From Steinernema hermaphroditum (lineage: Eukaryota > Nematoda > Chromadorea > Rhabditida > Steinernematidae), in assembly GCA_030435675.1 (NCBI GenBank), contig CM059624.1:13726769-13790768 (forward strand): DNA of 64,000 bases. The letters run 5' to 3'. Positions 13,491-25,523 of the stretch are shown here, in pieces (position 1 is the first letter of the stretch; every line of letters starts with the position of its first letter). The translations under genes and the position numbers were made by a program. The notes below the pieces were generated by a model. That model saw only the letters and a program-made list of their open reading frames with translations, was not told the origin of the DNA and searched no databases.

Positions 13491-16276
13491 AGATCAAATC
13501 ACGTCTTTTGTGTCATACTCTATAATAGTGTCCTATTCCCGATCTATCTGCTGAGATGCCAACTGTGCCGCGGCCACTGAGCCGGAGCTGGTATCACAGG
13601 CATCAGCTTTTAATTTTTCAATAACCTTTAGTATCCAAAAGACACAACCCTATCTGACAGACCATGTTTGCACATCACTCTTATCTAACATCACCTCGGA
13701 AACCGTCATAATATTGCATCTTATCTCCGGTCACGGAGTTCTCGGAGTGCGCAAACCGATCCGCGGATTGACCCGTCCGAAGTCCGTATGCGCAATCCTC
13801 GCCTAATACAAAGTGCAAATATTCGCGCGACGACCTCGCGTGCGCAGCGGACTCTCGAAGAAGCGCTTCGCGGCGCCTAATTGCCCGATTGGATAGAAGA
13901 GGACATAAGTTGCACACACACGCGTAATTAGCCGTTACAAGAGAGAGAGAGAGAGACATTTCGGTGGCAGTTGGTCTGATTTTTGTCCGCGTCACGCGAG
14001 GACAAATGGCGCGAAATTGGAGATCCGCGAAATTGGCCGTCGACAGCTGGCCGGAGATCGCCATTTATGGCCCGAGAAGAAGAAGGCGATATCCGTGGAG
14101 ACGATCTTCTTCGGCGAGGGACTCTCTTTGTGTGCGCGCGAGATGATGCGATTGTATAAATTGGATTTGACGCCTTAGAACTGCCGCCGACGGAGAAGCG
14201 CCTGATGGCTGAGGGGAGCAAAGTCGATTAGAGGACACTGACCTTGGAGTGTGGCGAATTGAGTTCTGATGGCATTGTGTGAAGTTGAGAGGAAGTTCAC
14301 AAAAACAAGATGAGATTGGAGGGACAGGCGTTGTAATTTGATGCAGATGGGTCATTGATGAGGCAGCATAGGGATGGTACAGAGGGTCTGATAGCAATGA
14401 GAGATAAGAGGGCATTGTTGACTATGGGAAATTTAACTTTAAAAACACACAAAACCCGTGGGAGATGAGGGTGTTTCGTGAACTCTTAACCAAGTTTTAA
14501 GAAAACTCACCCATGCTTATATCCATATCCATGCTTTCCACCTAGCCTATATAACCACATATAACCCTTATAGGTCTGGACACCAAGCTGAAAGAGCGTG
14601 ACGACCGCCAGCCGATTCGGCATGTCTTATATCGCTGTGGATTTATATCTCGTGTACAAAATTTCAATTGAATCGGCTGAGGGCATCTTTAAATGTTCTC
14701 TTGTTATCGTAGATAAGAAGTACAAAAGTGGACTAAATGAAGCAGATAAGAATTGTGACGGAACTCAAAAAGTGATGATTTTCTCGTACCTAGGTCTAGA
14801 TTAAGGCAAAACACTTGCACGTCCTTCTAATTGTTCAATTGTAAAAAAGATCGGACGGCAGATAAGGCGATGATTAACCAAGTGGGGTTGATTACACTTG
14901 GCAAAGATCTCCAGCACTTCGAAGTCCTGGCCGACTTCCTCTGTTCGCTTGTTGAAATTGGAGTATCAAAATCGACTTTTTAACGATCTGGGATTAAGGG
15001 ATTTAGAGAGTGTGGATGGCTTTCAAAAGTGACACTACAGCGAATCACTATACTTCAACAAGTAACGATTCTGTAACGAACGAAGTCGCTAACAATGGAT
15101 GAGGGATTAAGAAGTTGAAAGCTGTTAAAAATGGGAAAGAAGGAGACTGATTATGAGTTATATTCGGGTTGAACCCTAAAATCCGCTCTTTTTTGCGATG
15201 ATGTATTTGGGTTCGTTTATCATTATAAACTGGGCGTTGTTTGCTGCTCTTTGAACGCCGGGAGAACATTTCCTAATCGGATGTCTCGGTTCGTGCTGCA
15301 AAAAAAAAACGCGGATTTTCGTGTTTAACCCGAACACAGCTCTAGTAGGCACAAATGCGTATGTTGCGGTCGAAAAATTTCGTGATTTTTGAGAGACGGC
15401 GATCTAAGAACGAGATAAGGAGTGCAGAAGGCGATTATGGCGCGGTGGCCTTGAGATGAAGAATTGACTGGCATTCTGCGAAGGAGTTCAAAAAAGCGAG
15501 AAGGGATTGGAGGAACGCGGGTGGTAATTTGACGAAGATGGGTCAACATATGATCGTACTGGTCGGAGAACAAATTATCGACGCAAGAACACCGAATGGT
15601 GCAAAGTGAGAAATTCAAATTTGGGCTATTCTCAAAAATCACTGTTTTTCTCAATCGGAGCGAACACACGCCACGGCGGGACGAACCAGTGGCACTTATT
15701 CCGATTGCACTCGATATACCACCGGTCAGATAGACGCAAATGTCTAAAATGCGGCCTTTCGAGGATGTCTGCAAGAACGCTGTCTACATACAGTGGGACC
15801 ACCACAGACGGCGGCGAACTCCATGTGGGTCTCGCACAGAATTGTTTGGAACTGTGGATTCCCGAAAATTCCTCAAACAAGCATCCCTTGCGCTCGCGCG
15901 TGCTACCGCTCGAGTGCTTTTTGAGTCCAAAACTTTGCAAAATTTTTGCGCACCGCGTTTGCTCACTCGTGTATTTACGACGTTAATGATGTTTATGGAC
16001 AAAATTTTTTGAACGAAGTTCTCTCAAATGTGGCATTTTGTTGGCAAACACCTAGAAGTTTTTCTTTGTACAAGCCTTTGTATGTTTCTCAGTTCTTTAA
16101 ATTCATTGTAAACTACCCGCGACGGCGGCGAATGTTCGATTTCTCGATTTATCGGACAATTTCGCTCATCCTCCGAGTAAAGTTTCCTACGACTTTTACA
16201 TAATATTTAAAAACATTCCACCCTCTTATCGATCGACCTTTCGCCACCCGTATGTTCGCTGTTTTCAGAGATTAAT
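13491..16276. other. Gene-free region upstream of CCT1
   Basis: A GC-richer block (13680-14220) includes a (GA)n run near 13940-13955 and a TAATTAGC motif. A related sequence of about 65 bp occurs at 14281-14346 and 15471-15540 (core GAGGAAGTTCA/GAAGGAGTTCA through AGATGGGTCA), so this is a dispersed repeat. Open frames at 15600-16010 overlap on both strands in several frames and none shows a family signature. The last about 60 bp form the CCT1 outron/promoter region. Confidence 0.35.
16261..16268 (+). promoter_or_regulatory. Probable spliced-leader acceptor for cct-1
   Basis: GTTTTCAG ends eight bases before the CCT1 ATG with no upstream coding exon, the usual nematode trans-splice arrangement. 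Inferred from position only. Confidence 0.6.
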
Positions 16277-18436
16277 ATGGCAACCGCCGGTGAAGCTCTC
16301 CTGGCGTTGACAGGCACCAGAAACTCTGGACAGTCTATCCGCACTCAAAATGGTAAGTAACGGAGTATTTAGCAGATGGCAGTTGGCCATTTTTCTTTTT
16401 CATGCTTCGGAACGATCTCGTGTTTTCGTTGACTAACAATTTCTTATGTCATTCCAAACTCATCCCTAGTATATATTACCAAATTTCCTTATTTCAGTCA
16501 CTGCTGCTTGCGCCATTGCCAACATCGTCAAGTCCTCTCTCGGCCCGGTCGGACTCGACAAAATGCTTGTTGATGACGTCGGAGATGTCATCATCACCAA
16601 CGACGGAGCGACGATTCTGAAGCAGCTCGAAGTTGAGCATCCCGCCGGCAAGGTCCTTGTCGAGCTCGCCCAGCTCCAGGACGAAGAAGTTGGTGATGGA
16701 ACGACGTCCGTTGTCATCATTGCTGCCGAGCTTCTCAGGGCCGCTGATCAGCTCGTCAAGGCGAAACTGCACCCTACCACCGTCATCAACGGCTATCGTC
16801 TTGCTTGCAAGGAGGCGATCCGGTACTTGGAAAGGAACCTCGCCATCCCTACTGACGAACTTGGTCATGAGTCGATCATCGGAGCCGCGCGCACATCGAT
16901 GTCGTCCAAGATCATCGGATCGTAAGTGCTCTGTGAACCGTCATCAAAAACTAATTATCTGTTCAGGAATGCCGAATTTTTCTCAGAGATGGTCGTCAAA
17001 GCCGCGGAGCTTGTAAAGACCGTTGATGCTTCCGGAAAGGTTATCTACCCGATCAAGGCCGTTAACGTTCTCAAGGCTCACGGAAAGTCTGCCAGCGAAA
17101 GCATGCTCATCGAAGGATATGCTCTGAACTGCACAGTTGCCAGCGAAGGTGAATCAACCCATGCCATTCGAAACTATCGGAAAATTCCCTTTAGCTATGC
17201 CACGCAAGATCCTGAATCCCAAGATCGCCTGTCTCGACTTCTCTCTCCAGAAGGCCAAGATGCACCTTGGAATTTCTGTTGTTGTTGAAGACCCAACCAA
17301 GCTGGAAGCTATCCGCAGAGAGTAAGTCACCACATGTTTCTTATCTTCAGAAAAGGAAATCACGACGATTATCTGTGGGTTGTAAATTAGAACAACAAGA
17401 GTGCGCTGAATCCTGTTGCGTATGCTACGGATTACTGCGTGTTATTTTTTCGAAACTATGGAACTGAGCTATCCTATCCTTGCTAAACTACTGAAATACA
17501 TATTCAACGTTGCAGGGAAATGAACATCGTCAAGCGCCGCATTGACAAAATCCTCAAGGCCGGAGCCAACGTTGTGCTCACCACTGGTGGTATTGACGAC
17601 CTGTGCCTTAAACAGTTTACTGAGGCCGGTGCCATGGCTGTCAGACGGTGCAAGAAGGTCGATCTGAAGAGAATTGCCAAGGCCACTGGTGCCACTTTCG
17701 TTTCGTCGCTGGCTAACCTTGAAGGAGACGAGAGCTTTGAGTCATCGATGCTGGGTACCTGTGAAGAGATCGTCCAGGAGCGCATTTCTGACGATGAACT
17801 GATCATCATTAAGAGGACTGGCGCTCGTAGTGCCGCTTCGATTATCTTGCGGTAGGTATTGGTTTTTCTTTTCGAAATCATTATTCTTATTTAGCGGTGC
17901 CAACGACGTTATGCTGGATGAGATGGAACGCTCTGTTCACGATGCGCTGTGTGTCTGCCGCCGTGTTCTCGAAAGCAGAAATGTCGTCTGCGGTGGTGGT
18001 GCCGTCGAAGCCGCCCTCAACGTCTACCTTGAAGCGTTCGCTACTAGCTTGGTATAAAGCACCCTTTCTGATCCCCAATACACGCAGTATTTTCTAGGCC
18101 AGCCGTGAACAGCTCCCAGTGGCCGCTTTTGCTGATGCCCTGCTCGTCATTCCTAAGACCCTTGCAAAGAACGCTGCGAAAGACAGTATCTCCCTATGCG
18201 GTAAACTGCGATCCTTCCACTCACTCGTCAGCGAAGAACCCAAATACAAGTTTGCCGGTCTGGACCTGATCAAGGGTACCGTGGGCGACCGAAAGAGCGC
18301 TGGAGTGCTGGAACCTCTGATTAGCAAAGTTAAGAGTCTGAAGTTCGCTACTGAGGCCGCCATCACTATTCTTCGTATCGACGATCTCATCAAGCTTGAC
18401 AAGGTTGAGCCTCGGGGCGGTGACGAATGTCATTAA
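16277..18436 (+). CDS. cct-1: T-complex protein 1 subunit alpha (CCT1)
   Basis: Cytosolic group II chaperonin subunit, one of eight in the TRiC ring that folds actin, tubulin and other proteins using ATP. Exons: 16277-16352, 16498-16921, 16967-17148, 17195-17321, 17516-17851, 17895-18051 and 18098-18436. They sum to 1641 nt (546 aa), the usual family length, and every GT-AG junction keeps phase. The ATP-site motifs are present: NDGATIL, GDGTTS (written [10 protein letters not shown]), [12 protein letters not shown], then [22 protein letters not shown] and [13 protein letters not shown] near the end. The start is chosen because an acceptor (GTTTTCAG, 16261-16268) sits nine bases before the ATG, as for trans-splicing. 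The C terminus ends [10 protein letters not shown]. Nothing is broken; this is a functional single-copy housekeeping gene. Confidence 0.97.
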
Positions 18437-20055
18437 GAACGATCATCATCTGAACGTTGCGTGCATCTGCTTCGGCTTCTTTGTTTCCGTTTAAAATTGT
18501 TCCTTATCGCTTTATGTTGTCGCCTTGTTCACGATTTGATCTTGTACGTTCAAGAGTTGCTGCGGTGATGTTCTGCCGTTTGTTTTGTTTTAATGAATAT
18601 TCAAAACGAGCGGAAGGCAGTCGCTATGGAGTGAAGGGCCATCGGCGAAGCGCCTAGAGCGGGGCAGTTTCACCTGGAGTCTGAGTGTTGGAGTTAGCGC
18701 AAACAATGGTTTCTTCCCCCCTCAGGGACGTTCATTTGAGACTCTGAAGTGAAGACATCGGTCGGGCTGCAAGCCCAGTTGTATTTGGCGCCGAGTTGTC
18801 ACCGGGCCTCTTATGTCCGCAGCAATAACCATGTCGATGGGTACACGTAGAAGTCTGTCAAATCCGATTCAAAACAACGTAACCAGAACCAAATTCGCAA
18901 AATCAACAGCTATCAACAATCAACCATCCGAACAAACGCAGAAAACAATCAAATATTACTTCTTCTTCTTAGATTTCTTCGTCGGGCCAACGTTTTTCAA
19001 CGTGGCATGTCCTGTCTCCTTCAAGTGAGCAAAGAGTTGAGTTCTTGAATAGTCCGGGAAGTGAAGCGCCGCTGTCTCTCCGATGTCGATCGATCTTTTG
19101 TAACGGTGCGCACATGAATGAGACGATGGGTCAGTTTTAGAGTTCAGGGCCTGTACTGCGAAGTGCAAGAGAGAAATGTAATGCAAAAAGGGAAACGCAG
19201 GGTACAAATTCGAAAACGTAAACACCATTTCGTCCATATGACAAAAAAAGGCTTCCCAGGACACAACGGGAACATTTGCCAAAAAAGACAATAGATTTTG
19301 AAACAGCCTTCACTGATAATAACATGTTGCAACCATCCAGTTTGCGACTACTGTTTAAAAGAGGTCCAGCACAAAACTGAATGGAAGATGGGTTGTTGCT
19401 CACTGTTAAATTTTTTACCCAACACAAACTTGAATCAGTGTATGAGGAAATTGCAAATAAAACTGCACTGGTGCGTGGATAATTGTGAGTGCAACTGCGC
19501 AGCCTATTTGCGCAATTGCTCGTTGAGCCTCAAGAACAAATATGTCTCTATTTGAGCGAGAATGTATCACCATAACGCGTATATCGCATTTTATGAGATT
19601 ACTGAATAAACAGTATGAAAGCGTGCCGTTCAGACGCAGTACTCAAGCATCCTCAAACTGAGGATCGAGATCTACGAGAGGAAAACGATGATCGGATGAG
19701 ACGATGAGAAATACATATACATACGATTGCGAATATGTCGTATTTGATAAATCTGCTGGCAATTAGCATAAAGTGCTTAAGCGGCTAAGGGCTGGCCTAG
19801 ACACTACGTGCCATTAGCTGATGGATGTATTAAATCCGATTTCAGTAGGTTTCCAGGAAACTGTGCGCAGCAAACAGCTTTGTATTTAAAAACATCCTCC
19901 CGAAATTTACAAAACAGCTGATAAGGGTCGGAGCAGAGGGTGGTCGACATCAAACGAAGGCCAGTCAACGAAACGCCATGCAGTTTCACATGTGTATCAG
20001 TAGAATAGCGCTCATAACCGGTTACCGCGACGATTGGTCGGTTATTGAGCGGTTG
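18437..20055. other. Intergenic, no supported gene
   Basis: Contains the CCT1 3' UTR and AT-rich spacer. Short open frames at 18813-19028, 19298-19555 and on the opposite strand at 18956-19427 overlap one another and show no domain or splice-bounded structure. A GC-richer patch at 18600-18800 has no recognisable coding signal. Confidence 0.35.
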
Positions 20056-21174
20056 TATGTCCGCTAGTTCCAACGTATTGTCAAGAAGAGCACCACCACT
20101 CGAATTTCTACGATGCTCTGTGCGAAAGCTTTCGTTTTTCCACTCGCCGCAGGGCACAGAAGCTTTCAGGGATTTATGGGAAATTTGCGCGTATGTATTG
20201 TGAAAATTACTACGACTACGAGTTGGACTTCGAAAATAACGTTGCGGTGGCGGAATTCACGTACACTGCGAGCGGTGTCAAACATTCGGCTGTAGAACTT
20301 GTGCAGAGGAAATTTTTGGGAAAGTTTTGGATGAACCTCTACGGTGTCAACGATCAGCCAGTCGACAGGAAGCTTAGCGACCGTATTCGGCGCATCCAGC
20401 CTGGATGCGCCGAATACGCGATTTCCCTGGATGATCCAGGGAAATCGCGACTGATGTCTTTCTCTCTACACGTTGAAAATTAGCGAACCATGGATCTACT
20501 ATACCTGCTCGTGGCACCGACTCACTAGAGTCTACTTATACCGGGAACTCGACGCATCCTCAATTCAACTTCTTCGGAACATTGTGAAGAAAGGATCTTT
20601 GAAGATGTTTTATTTGATCGCGAGGACTCTGGAAGCCGCCGAAATGAGCTTCATAGAGACTCTCCTTCTTCAAGATCAGTTTAGGTGTCTTTGGATAGCC
20701 AGCTGTGACGACGTTCTTTTGAAACAAGTACTCGAATTCGTCGGAGAGAATAGTGAAAAATTCAAAACAAAAGGAGACAACTACGCGAGTCTTGCCTTAT
20801 GTGGAGAACATACGAACGTCTCTGAGGTACTTGAACGAAATTTGGAGATGTGCTCAAAGGAAGAAAGCGACGCTATTGAAAAGGAGCATCACCTCTGTGC
20901 TCCATTCGACGAGCCATCAAATATTTATAAGCTCAACGATGGTGGTGTAAGCGCTCATGTATGTTTTGAATGCCGCGAGAAAGCCGATCACGATCTCGAT
21001 CTCGATATTAACTTCTTAAAGAGATCGAGGATCATTCGCCCCCATTCACTGATGAAATCTATCAGGTTTTGCTACACTCTAGTACCTCTCTCTCCCTGCC
21101 AAATTTCAGCCGAATCGGCATGCGACAGTTTGGGACCTCTCCTTGTAAGGTCAGTTAGGCAGTGGAGCAAATGA
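20056..21174 (+). pseudogene. Broken nematode orphan-family gene (copy 1)
   Basis: Related along its whole length to the region 53503-54405. Matches in order: FYDALCESF against FYDSLCSLF; QKLSGIYGKFAR against QELTGSLGKIAK; RKFLGKFW against RKFILMVF; SDRIRR against CQRIR; ISEPWIYYTCSW against ISDSWPNLACSW; and ELCSKDE-like NLEMCSKEE. The first methionine-like start (20057) is one frame away from FYDALC, so a frameshift is likely near 20108. A second frame change occurs between about 20383 and 20480, where two perfect hairpins lie. The remainder (20484-21174) is open. The N-terminal LPL.FYDSLCSL pattern is loosely F-box-like, but I would not assign an F-box. Function unknown. Confidence 0.65.
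20382..20449. repeat. Two adjoining perfect hairpins with 1-nt spacers
   Basis: Hairpin A is 20382-20418: 18-bp arms around a single C at 20400 (left arm CGTATTCGGCGCATCCAG). Hairpin B is 20417-20449: 16-bp arms around a single G at 20433 (left arm CGCGATTTCCCTGGAT). They overlap by two bases. They lie inside the reading frame of the orphan gene. The distance between the conserved RIR and ISE/ISD codons is 88 nt here and 48 nt in the paralogue, a difference of 40 nt that shifts the frame. Confidence 0.92.
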
Positions 21175-21321
21175 GATGAAACCCCGTGAACGGACAGGGC
21201 GGTAACGCGGACTCCTGAGCTTCAGTGGAACCATGCTGTTTCCTAGATTCAATACGTAGATCTTTTTTTGAGAAGTGTTTATTATTCGCCAGTGATTATA
21301 ATTACATTAGATTATACTAGA

Positions 21322-24300
21322 TTAATGTCTTAAGTGACCCGCGAGAGATTTCGATTTTTGTGCCCGCGAGTTCGCCTTCATCAGATCCAACTTTCGGTCG
21401 CTTTCACGTTTTTCCATTTCCAACATTTCGTACCTGAAATTCGTACACATCACCTATCGTAATCGTAAAACAGCGTCGACCCAGCCGCCGGGAGAAAGGG
21501 TAAGCGATAGGAAGAGGCAAGTGTTTATAGGTACATATATACAAAAGGTGCGTTAATCATCCCAAAGAGAACGCGTCAAGCGGATTTTGGGGGCAAGAGT
21601 GAGCTGACCTGCGCGCACTCTCCATGTGTTCTTTCGTGAGTTGTTCGACGATAAACGACAACTCGCGGATTCGCGAGTTTTGCTTAAGGGTCGCGTTTTC
21701 AAGTTCGAGATTCTGCATAAGACTGGCGGGTAACGGAGGGCGATTAGGGTGGCTAGGAGGGTACCTTGAACGAGAGATCCGACGTCTTTGTGTTGTAGTT
21801 CTCGTCACGTCGATTCAGTTCGGCTTTCAGCTCGCGAATCTCCTTCGTTAGTTCTTGGTTTCTGAAAAACTATTGTTGTTAACATTGTTGCACTAAAGGC
21901 TTCCAGTAGGTGTTCTTCTGTTTTTGGACTTTAGACAGAGATGAGCATCGTCTCAGCCGTGTATCCGTGGCCGATCCGATCCGTTCATGCCTATGGGACC
22001 AGAGATGGGCCGAGCCGATTGACGGCTGATGGATCGGCTGAACGGCTAGCCGATCCAGTCCGGTCTTACCCATCTCTGCGTGGGACCCATTCGCAACCCA
22101 AAGAAGTTGAGCATCCAAGTTAGCCCAGCGATTTATTGGCCTCACCAGTGGTCAATTTTTTTATAAGTACATCTAAGGCGCCTATGAAAAAGAATAAAAC
22201 GAAAAAAATGAACCAAAATAATGGTTGAAGTGCATGTTATCAATAAACGTTTTGGAGGCACCTCTGGAAGGACACGACAAAACTTAATGCTGATCATAGG
22301 AGTCCACCGGTCCCGTGGTGTAGCGGTTAGCACTCAGGACTTTGAATCCTGCGACCCGAGTTCAAATCTCGGCGGGACCTACCATTTTTCGAAGCTCAAC
22401 AGAACCATTTAGCGATAGCATTGTGACGTTTTTTGATTACAAATTTGTGTATTTTTGTGAAGCTGGTTGGTCAACCTCATGGTTGTAAAGAATGACTATA
22501 GTGGCCTTTATATGGCCACTAATGTTGGGTGGCAGACCCAATGGGTGAAAGAGCGTCTAAATTGACTAGACGCTCTTGCTCGTGTGTCTATGTTTGTAGG
22601 ATTATTGATACAGATGAACAGGTTGTTCCCCACTACGCAACAACTAGTCATCTCTAAGTCCTATCGTGGGGACACCATAGGGTTAATTCTGACCTATTAA
22701 TTGCGTCATACCCGTTTCCCTCACTGGATCCTAGGATTTCAGATCTTAGGGTCCATCAAAAACGGAAACCTACTTCGCACACACTTCCTCGTAGTCCTCG
22801 GCCATCTCCTTCTGAACATCGTGATAATTAGCGAACTTAGCCGCCGACTCCTGGACGTCTTCCTCCATCTTCTCCTTCAGCTTGACGTTCTCAGTGGTCA
22901 GCTCACTGATCTGCTCGTTCAAGTTACTGATCGTGGTGGCGTTCTCTGCGAGCTTCGCCTCATGATCGAATTTTCTAAACGATTTATGGCGTCTACTGGG
23001 ATTAGGTTACGTGATTTACATCTGCTCCAAAGAGGAGATTCTAGCTTTGTCGGCATTCTTGTCCTTCCTGTGCTCCTTGATAAGTTCGTTTGTGTTCTTC
23101 TCCATCTCTTCGAGAGCCTTCTCCTTGTCGGCGAGCTTCGTATTCATGTAGGTCTGCTCGGAACTGAGCTGTTTGAGAAGGGTGACCTCTTCGTCACGCT
23201 GCTTCAGGTGAGTTTCGATTTCGTGGAGTTCCTGCGTCTTATCCTCCAACGTCCTAAGAATCAAACTTATAAAAGAAGTTGCAAGTTCAAGCCTACTTCT
23301 TGAGCTCCTCGATTTGTTTGTGCAAGTGCGTGATCTCGTTCCTCTGACCTTCGATGACTGTGTCCTTCCCTGACGAAATACGCGCCAGGTCGACGAACTG
23401 CTGCTCGAGCGGATTGAGGTGCTTGGGAACGGGAGTTTCTGACTCGGCCGTTGTGGAAGATGGCTGAGGAGTCTGTGTGAGATGCGCTTCTTCGCGGAAT
23501 TCTGGCACTGGAGTGGAGCGTTGCTGAAAAAGAAGGGAAGGTTGAGCTGTGAACGTGGGAAAGATAAGAAGAAACTGAACTGAATCCGGTCTCTGCATTA
23601 GTTTTTTTTTCACTGGCGTCGTTTGCCGGTTGAAATGCTCTAGAGGACGCCGGTTTTTTGAATTTCTTGTTCTATTCGCTTTTCAATTACTATATCTGAA
23701 CAGCCGCTGGTAATGACCACTGATCTGATAAGGGACTCTCACAAAGTGTCCCACGCCGATTGAAATGAAATTTGTGCATTATGATTGGCCTTCACGAGAA
23801 CAAGAAAACCCCAGAATATTATGTGCGTATATGGGTATTAGAGTACCTAAGCGAGGTCGGAAAGTTTGGGTTATCGCTATATGGGTCCTGCCACGACTTC
23901 ACTGGGGAGTACGCGTACTCATGGATCTGCCTCTAGGAACGAATTGAGTGTCAATGCTTTTCTGCTCTCTCTTATGTTTCCTCCATCCTCCATCGCTTAC
24001 CTCAATCGACTTTAGCAACGAGTGAATAGCTCCCCTCTTGCTTGTCGTCGGAGTCGTCGGATCTGGTTGGCTTCTCCGCGCTCTAACTCGGAACATATCT
24101 ACAACCCCCATGATCACAACGAAGACGCTCGATTCTCACCACTTTGTGAGCTTAACATGCTCTGCACTGCCATCACGGACTTCTCGAAATTCTGCGTGGC
24201 AGAGTGGTATTTCTCGTATGGCACGTCGCATCGGCCTCCGAGCGCGACGAAGTAGTCTCTGCTGGCGGATGGGAAGTTGAATTTGGTGCCGTCAAAATTG

Positions 24301-25523
24301 ACGAAGGTCTTCCTCGACCGGCTGTCGTCGTAGTAGTAAATGCCAGCCGCCCCGGGAAGGGCCGAGCGGAGTGCCGTCAGAAGGAGGCTCCTTTCCGATG
24401 GATGAAGACCCAACTCGACGGCCTCGACTTGGAGTCTCACCACATCGGCATCTGCTGCGGCTGTAATAGATTACTGAATGCGTCGATTTTTTTAAAGAAT
24501 GCAACAACAGTTTAATGAACGATGGATGTTTCTAAGGATACTGAACCGAATTTCTGTTTTCCACGAGCCATTCGCCGTGACTAGATGTTTTTCGACCGTT
24601 GCTCTCAAAAACACACTAGATCTATTACTCTCTTGGAATCCCTACTTCTTAAGCCTAAGCCATAACAAACGTATCCCTTGGTCTGGACAGTTCTCCGGGG
24701 ATTTCCAATCCTTATGAGATTTTGACCGTCACGTTTAGGATTTAAACCATCCCCTTTCGACCGTCCCCTATGAGATTTCAACTGACTCCTTTTGAGGATT
24801 TCAACCGTCTTCTCGAAGATTTGATCCGTAGACCTCATCCGTAGATTTGAATCCGATTTCGACAGTCTTCCGTGCAAACCACAGTGAGATTAACGAGGTA
24901 ACATAGGTAATTATTATTTTGTTCTTGGCACACAGATGGATAGTCATACCCTTCATTCATAAAAGGATGGCTCAAATCTCTGAGTGGACGGTCGAAATCC
25001 CAAAGGGGTCGGTTGAGACGGCTTAATCGGCCACATCTTCTTATACCGTCCGATTGGTTCCTTTGCGGGAGAAGTGTGGTGTTTTCGTACAATACTCACC
25101 GTTGTTAGACCAGATAGATAAATCGCGTCAATAACTGGGGATTTATGTTTCAAGAAGAGCAAGTTCGGATCATTTTCATCTATGTAATTTAAACAATATT
25201 TAAGGCTGTCTACTTGTAGATTAGATGTTGCTGATGTTTAGATAGGCAGAAGTGGACTTTACCCTCCTTACATGGAAGTTTCCTTGCAGTTCTCGTTAGC
25301 TATCAACCAGAGATGCCCGCTGGGTGAGCTCAGCATGGCTACTATAGACCCCCAGCAGCCCCCAGTATCGCTACTATAAAACAAAGATATTTCAAAATTC
25401 CTTTCACAAAAATCAGTTTACAATTGGTTGAATTAAATTCTGTAGAGAACATGGGCCGGGCTACATTTATGGTCTTACTGTAACGCACTATAAACACAAC
25501 CTACTTGTCTGAGGCTCCTCCAT
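21322..25523 (-). CDS. Coiled-coil protein with small globular N-domain
   Basis: Nine exons: 25523-25505, 24461 to about 24120, about 24075-24001, 23523-23297, 23253-23020, 22974-22774, 21861-21765, 21712-21609 and 21433-21322. All junctions except the one near 24120/24075 have good splice sites and matching phase. The N-terminal part starts MEEPQTTAADADVVRLQ and forms a domain of about 80 residues (SLLLTALRSALPGAAGIYYY ... FNFP). Its pattern faintly recalls the TDP-43 N-terminal/DIX-like fold; this is inference at low confidence. A Ser/Thr/Pro-rich linker (QRSTPVPEF, TPQPSSTTAESETP) leads into about 250 residues of heptad-rich coiled coil, ending SLAGHLRH. The length is about 460 aa. An acceptor (TTATTTCAG) lies just before the first exon. 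Intron 6 (21862-22773) holds a tRNA-Gln gene on the other strand. If the donor at 22773 were not used, a TAG follows at once. Likely a scaffold or RNP protein. Confidence 0.75.
22000..22078. mobile_element. Very short hAT-like MITE in an intron
   Basis: A 79-bp segment bounded by perfect 10-bp inverted repeats CAGAGATGGG ... CCCATCTCTG. The 8 bp outside each end are TATGGGAC and CGTGGGAC, matching at six of eight positions, like an aged 8-bp hAT target duplication. The inside is rich in GATCGGCT/AGCCGATC. There is no coding capacity. It sits in intron 6 of the coiled-coil gene. Confidence 0.6.
22309..22380 (+). tRNA. tRNA-Gln (anticodon TTG)
   Basis: A 72-nt cloverleaf. The acceptor stem GGTCCCG pairs fully with CGGGACC, the discriminator is T, the D arm reads GTGTAGCGGTTAGCAC, the anticodon loop is CTTTGAA with TTG, and the T arm is CCGAG-TTCAAAT-CTCGG. 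The internal A and B boxes are intact and T-rich sequence follows. It decodes CAA. It lies on the strand opposite to the coiled-coil gene, inside its 912-nt intron. Confidence 0.96.
24690..24860. repeat. Degenerate tandem repeat, about 25-30 bp unit
   Basis: A phrase of the form GGATTTCAACCGTCnnCT recurs several times: GATTTCCAATCC, GATTTTGACCGTC, GATTTAAACCATC, GATTTCAACTGAC, GATTTCAACCGTC and GATTTGATCCGT. It lies in the first long intron of the coiled-coil gene and is imperfect and unexpanded. Confidence 0.6.

Noticed and set aside
15606..16012. Overlapping open frames of 90-126 aa on both strands
   Set aside because: Several frames are open at once, indicating a low-stop base composition rather than selection; no motif could be named.
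16494..16868. 124-aa antisense open frame
   Set aside because: Exact antisense of a CCT1 exon; a shadow of its codon structure.
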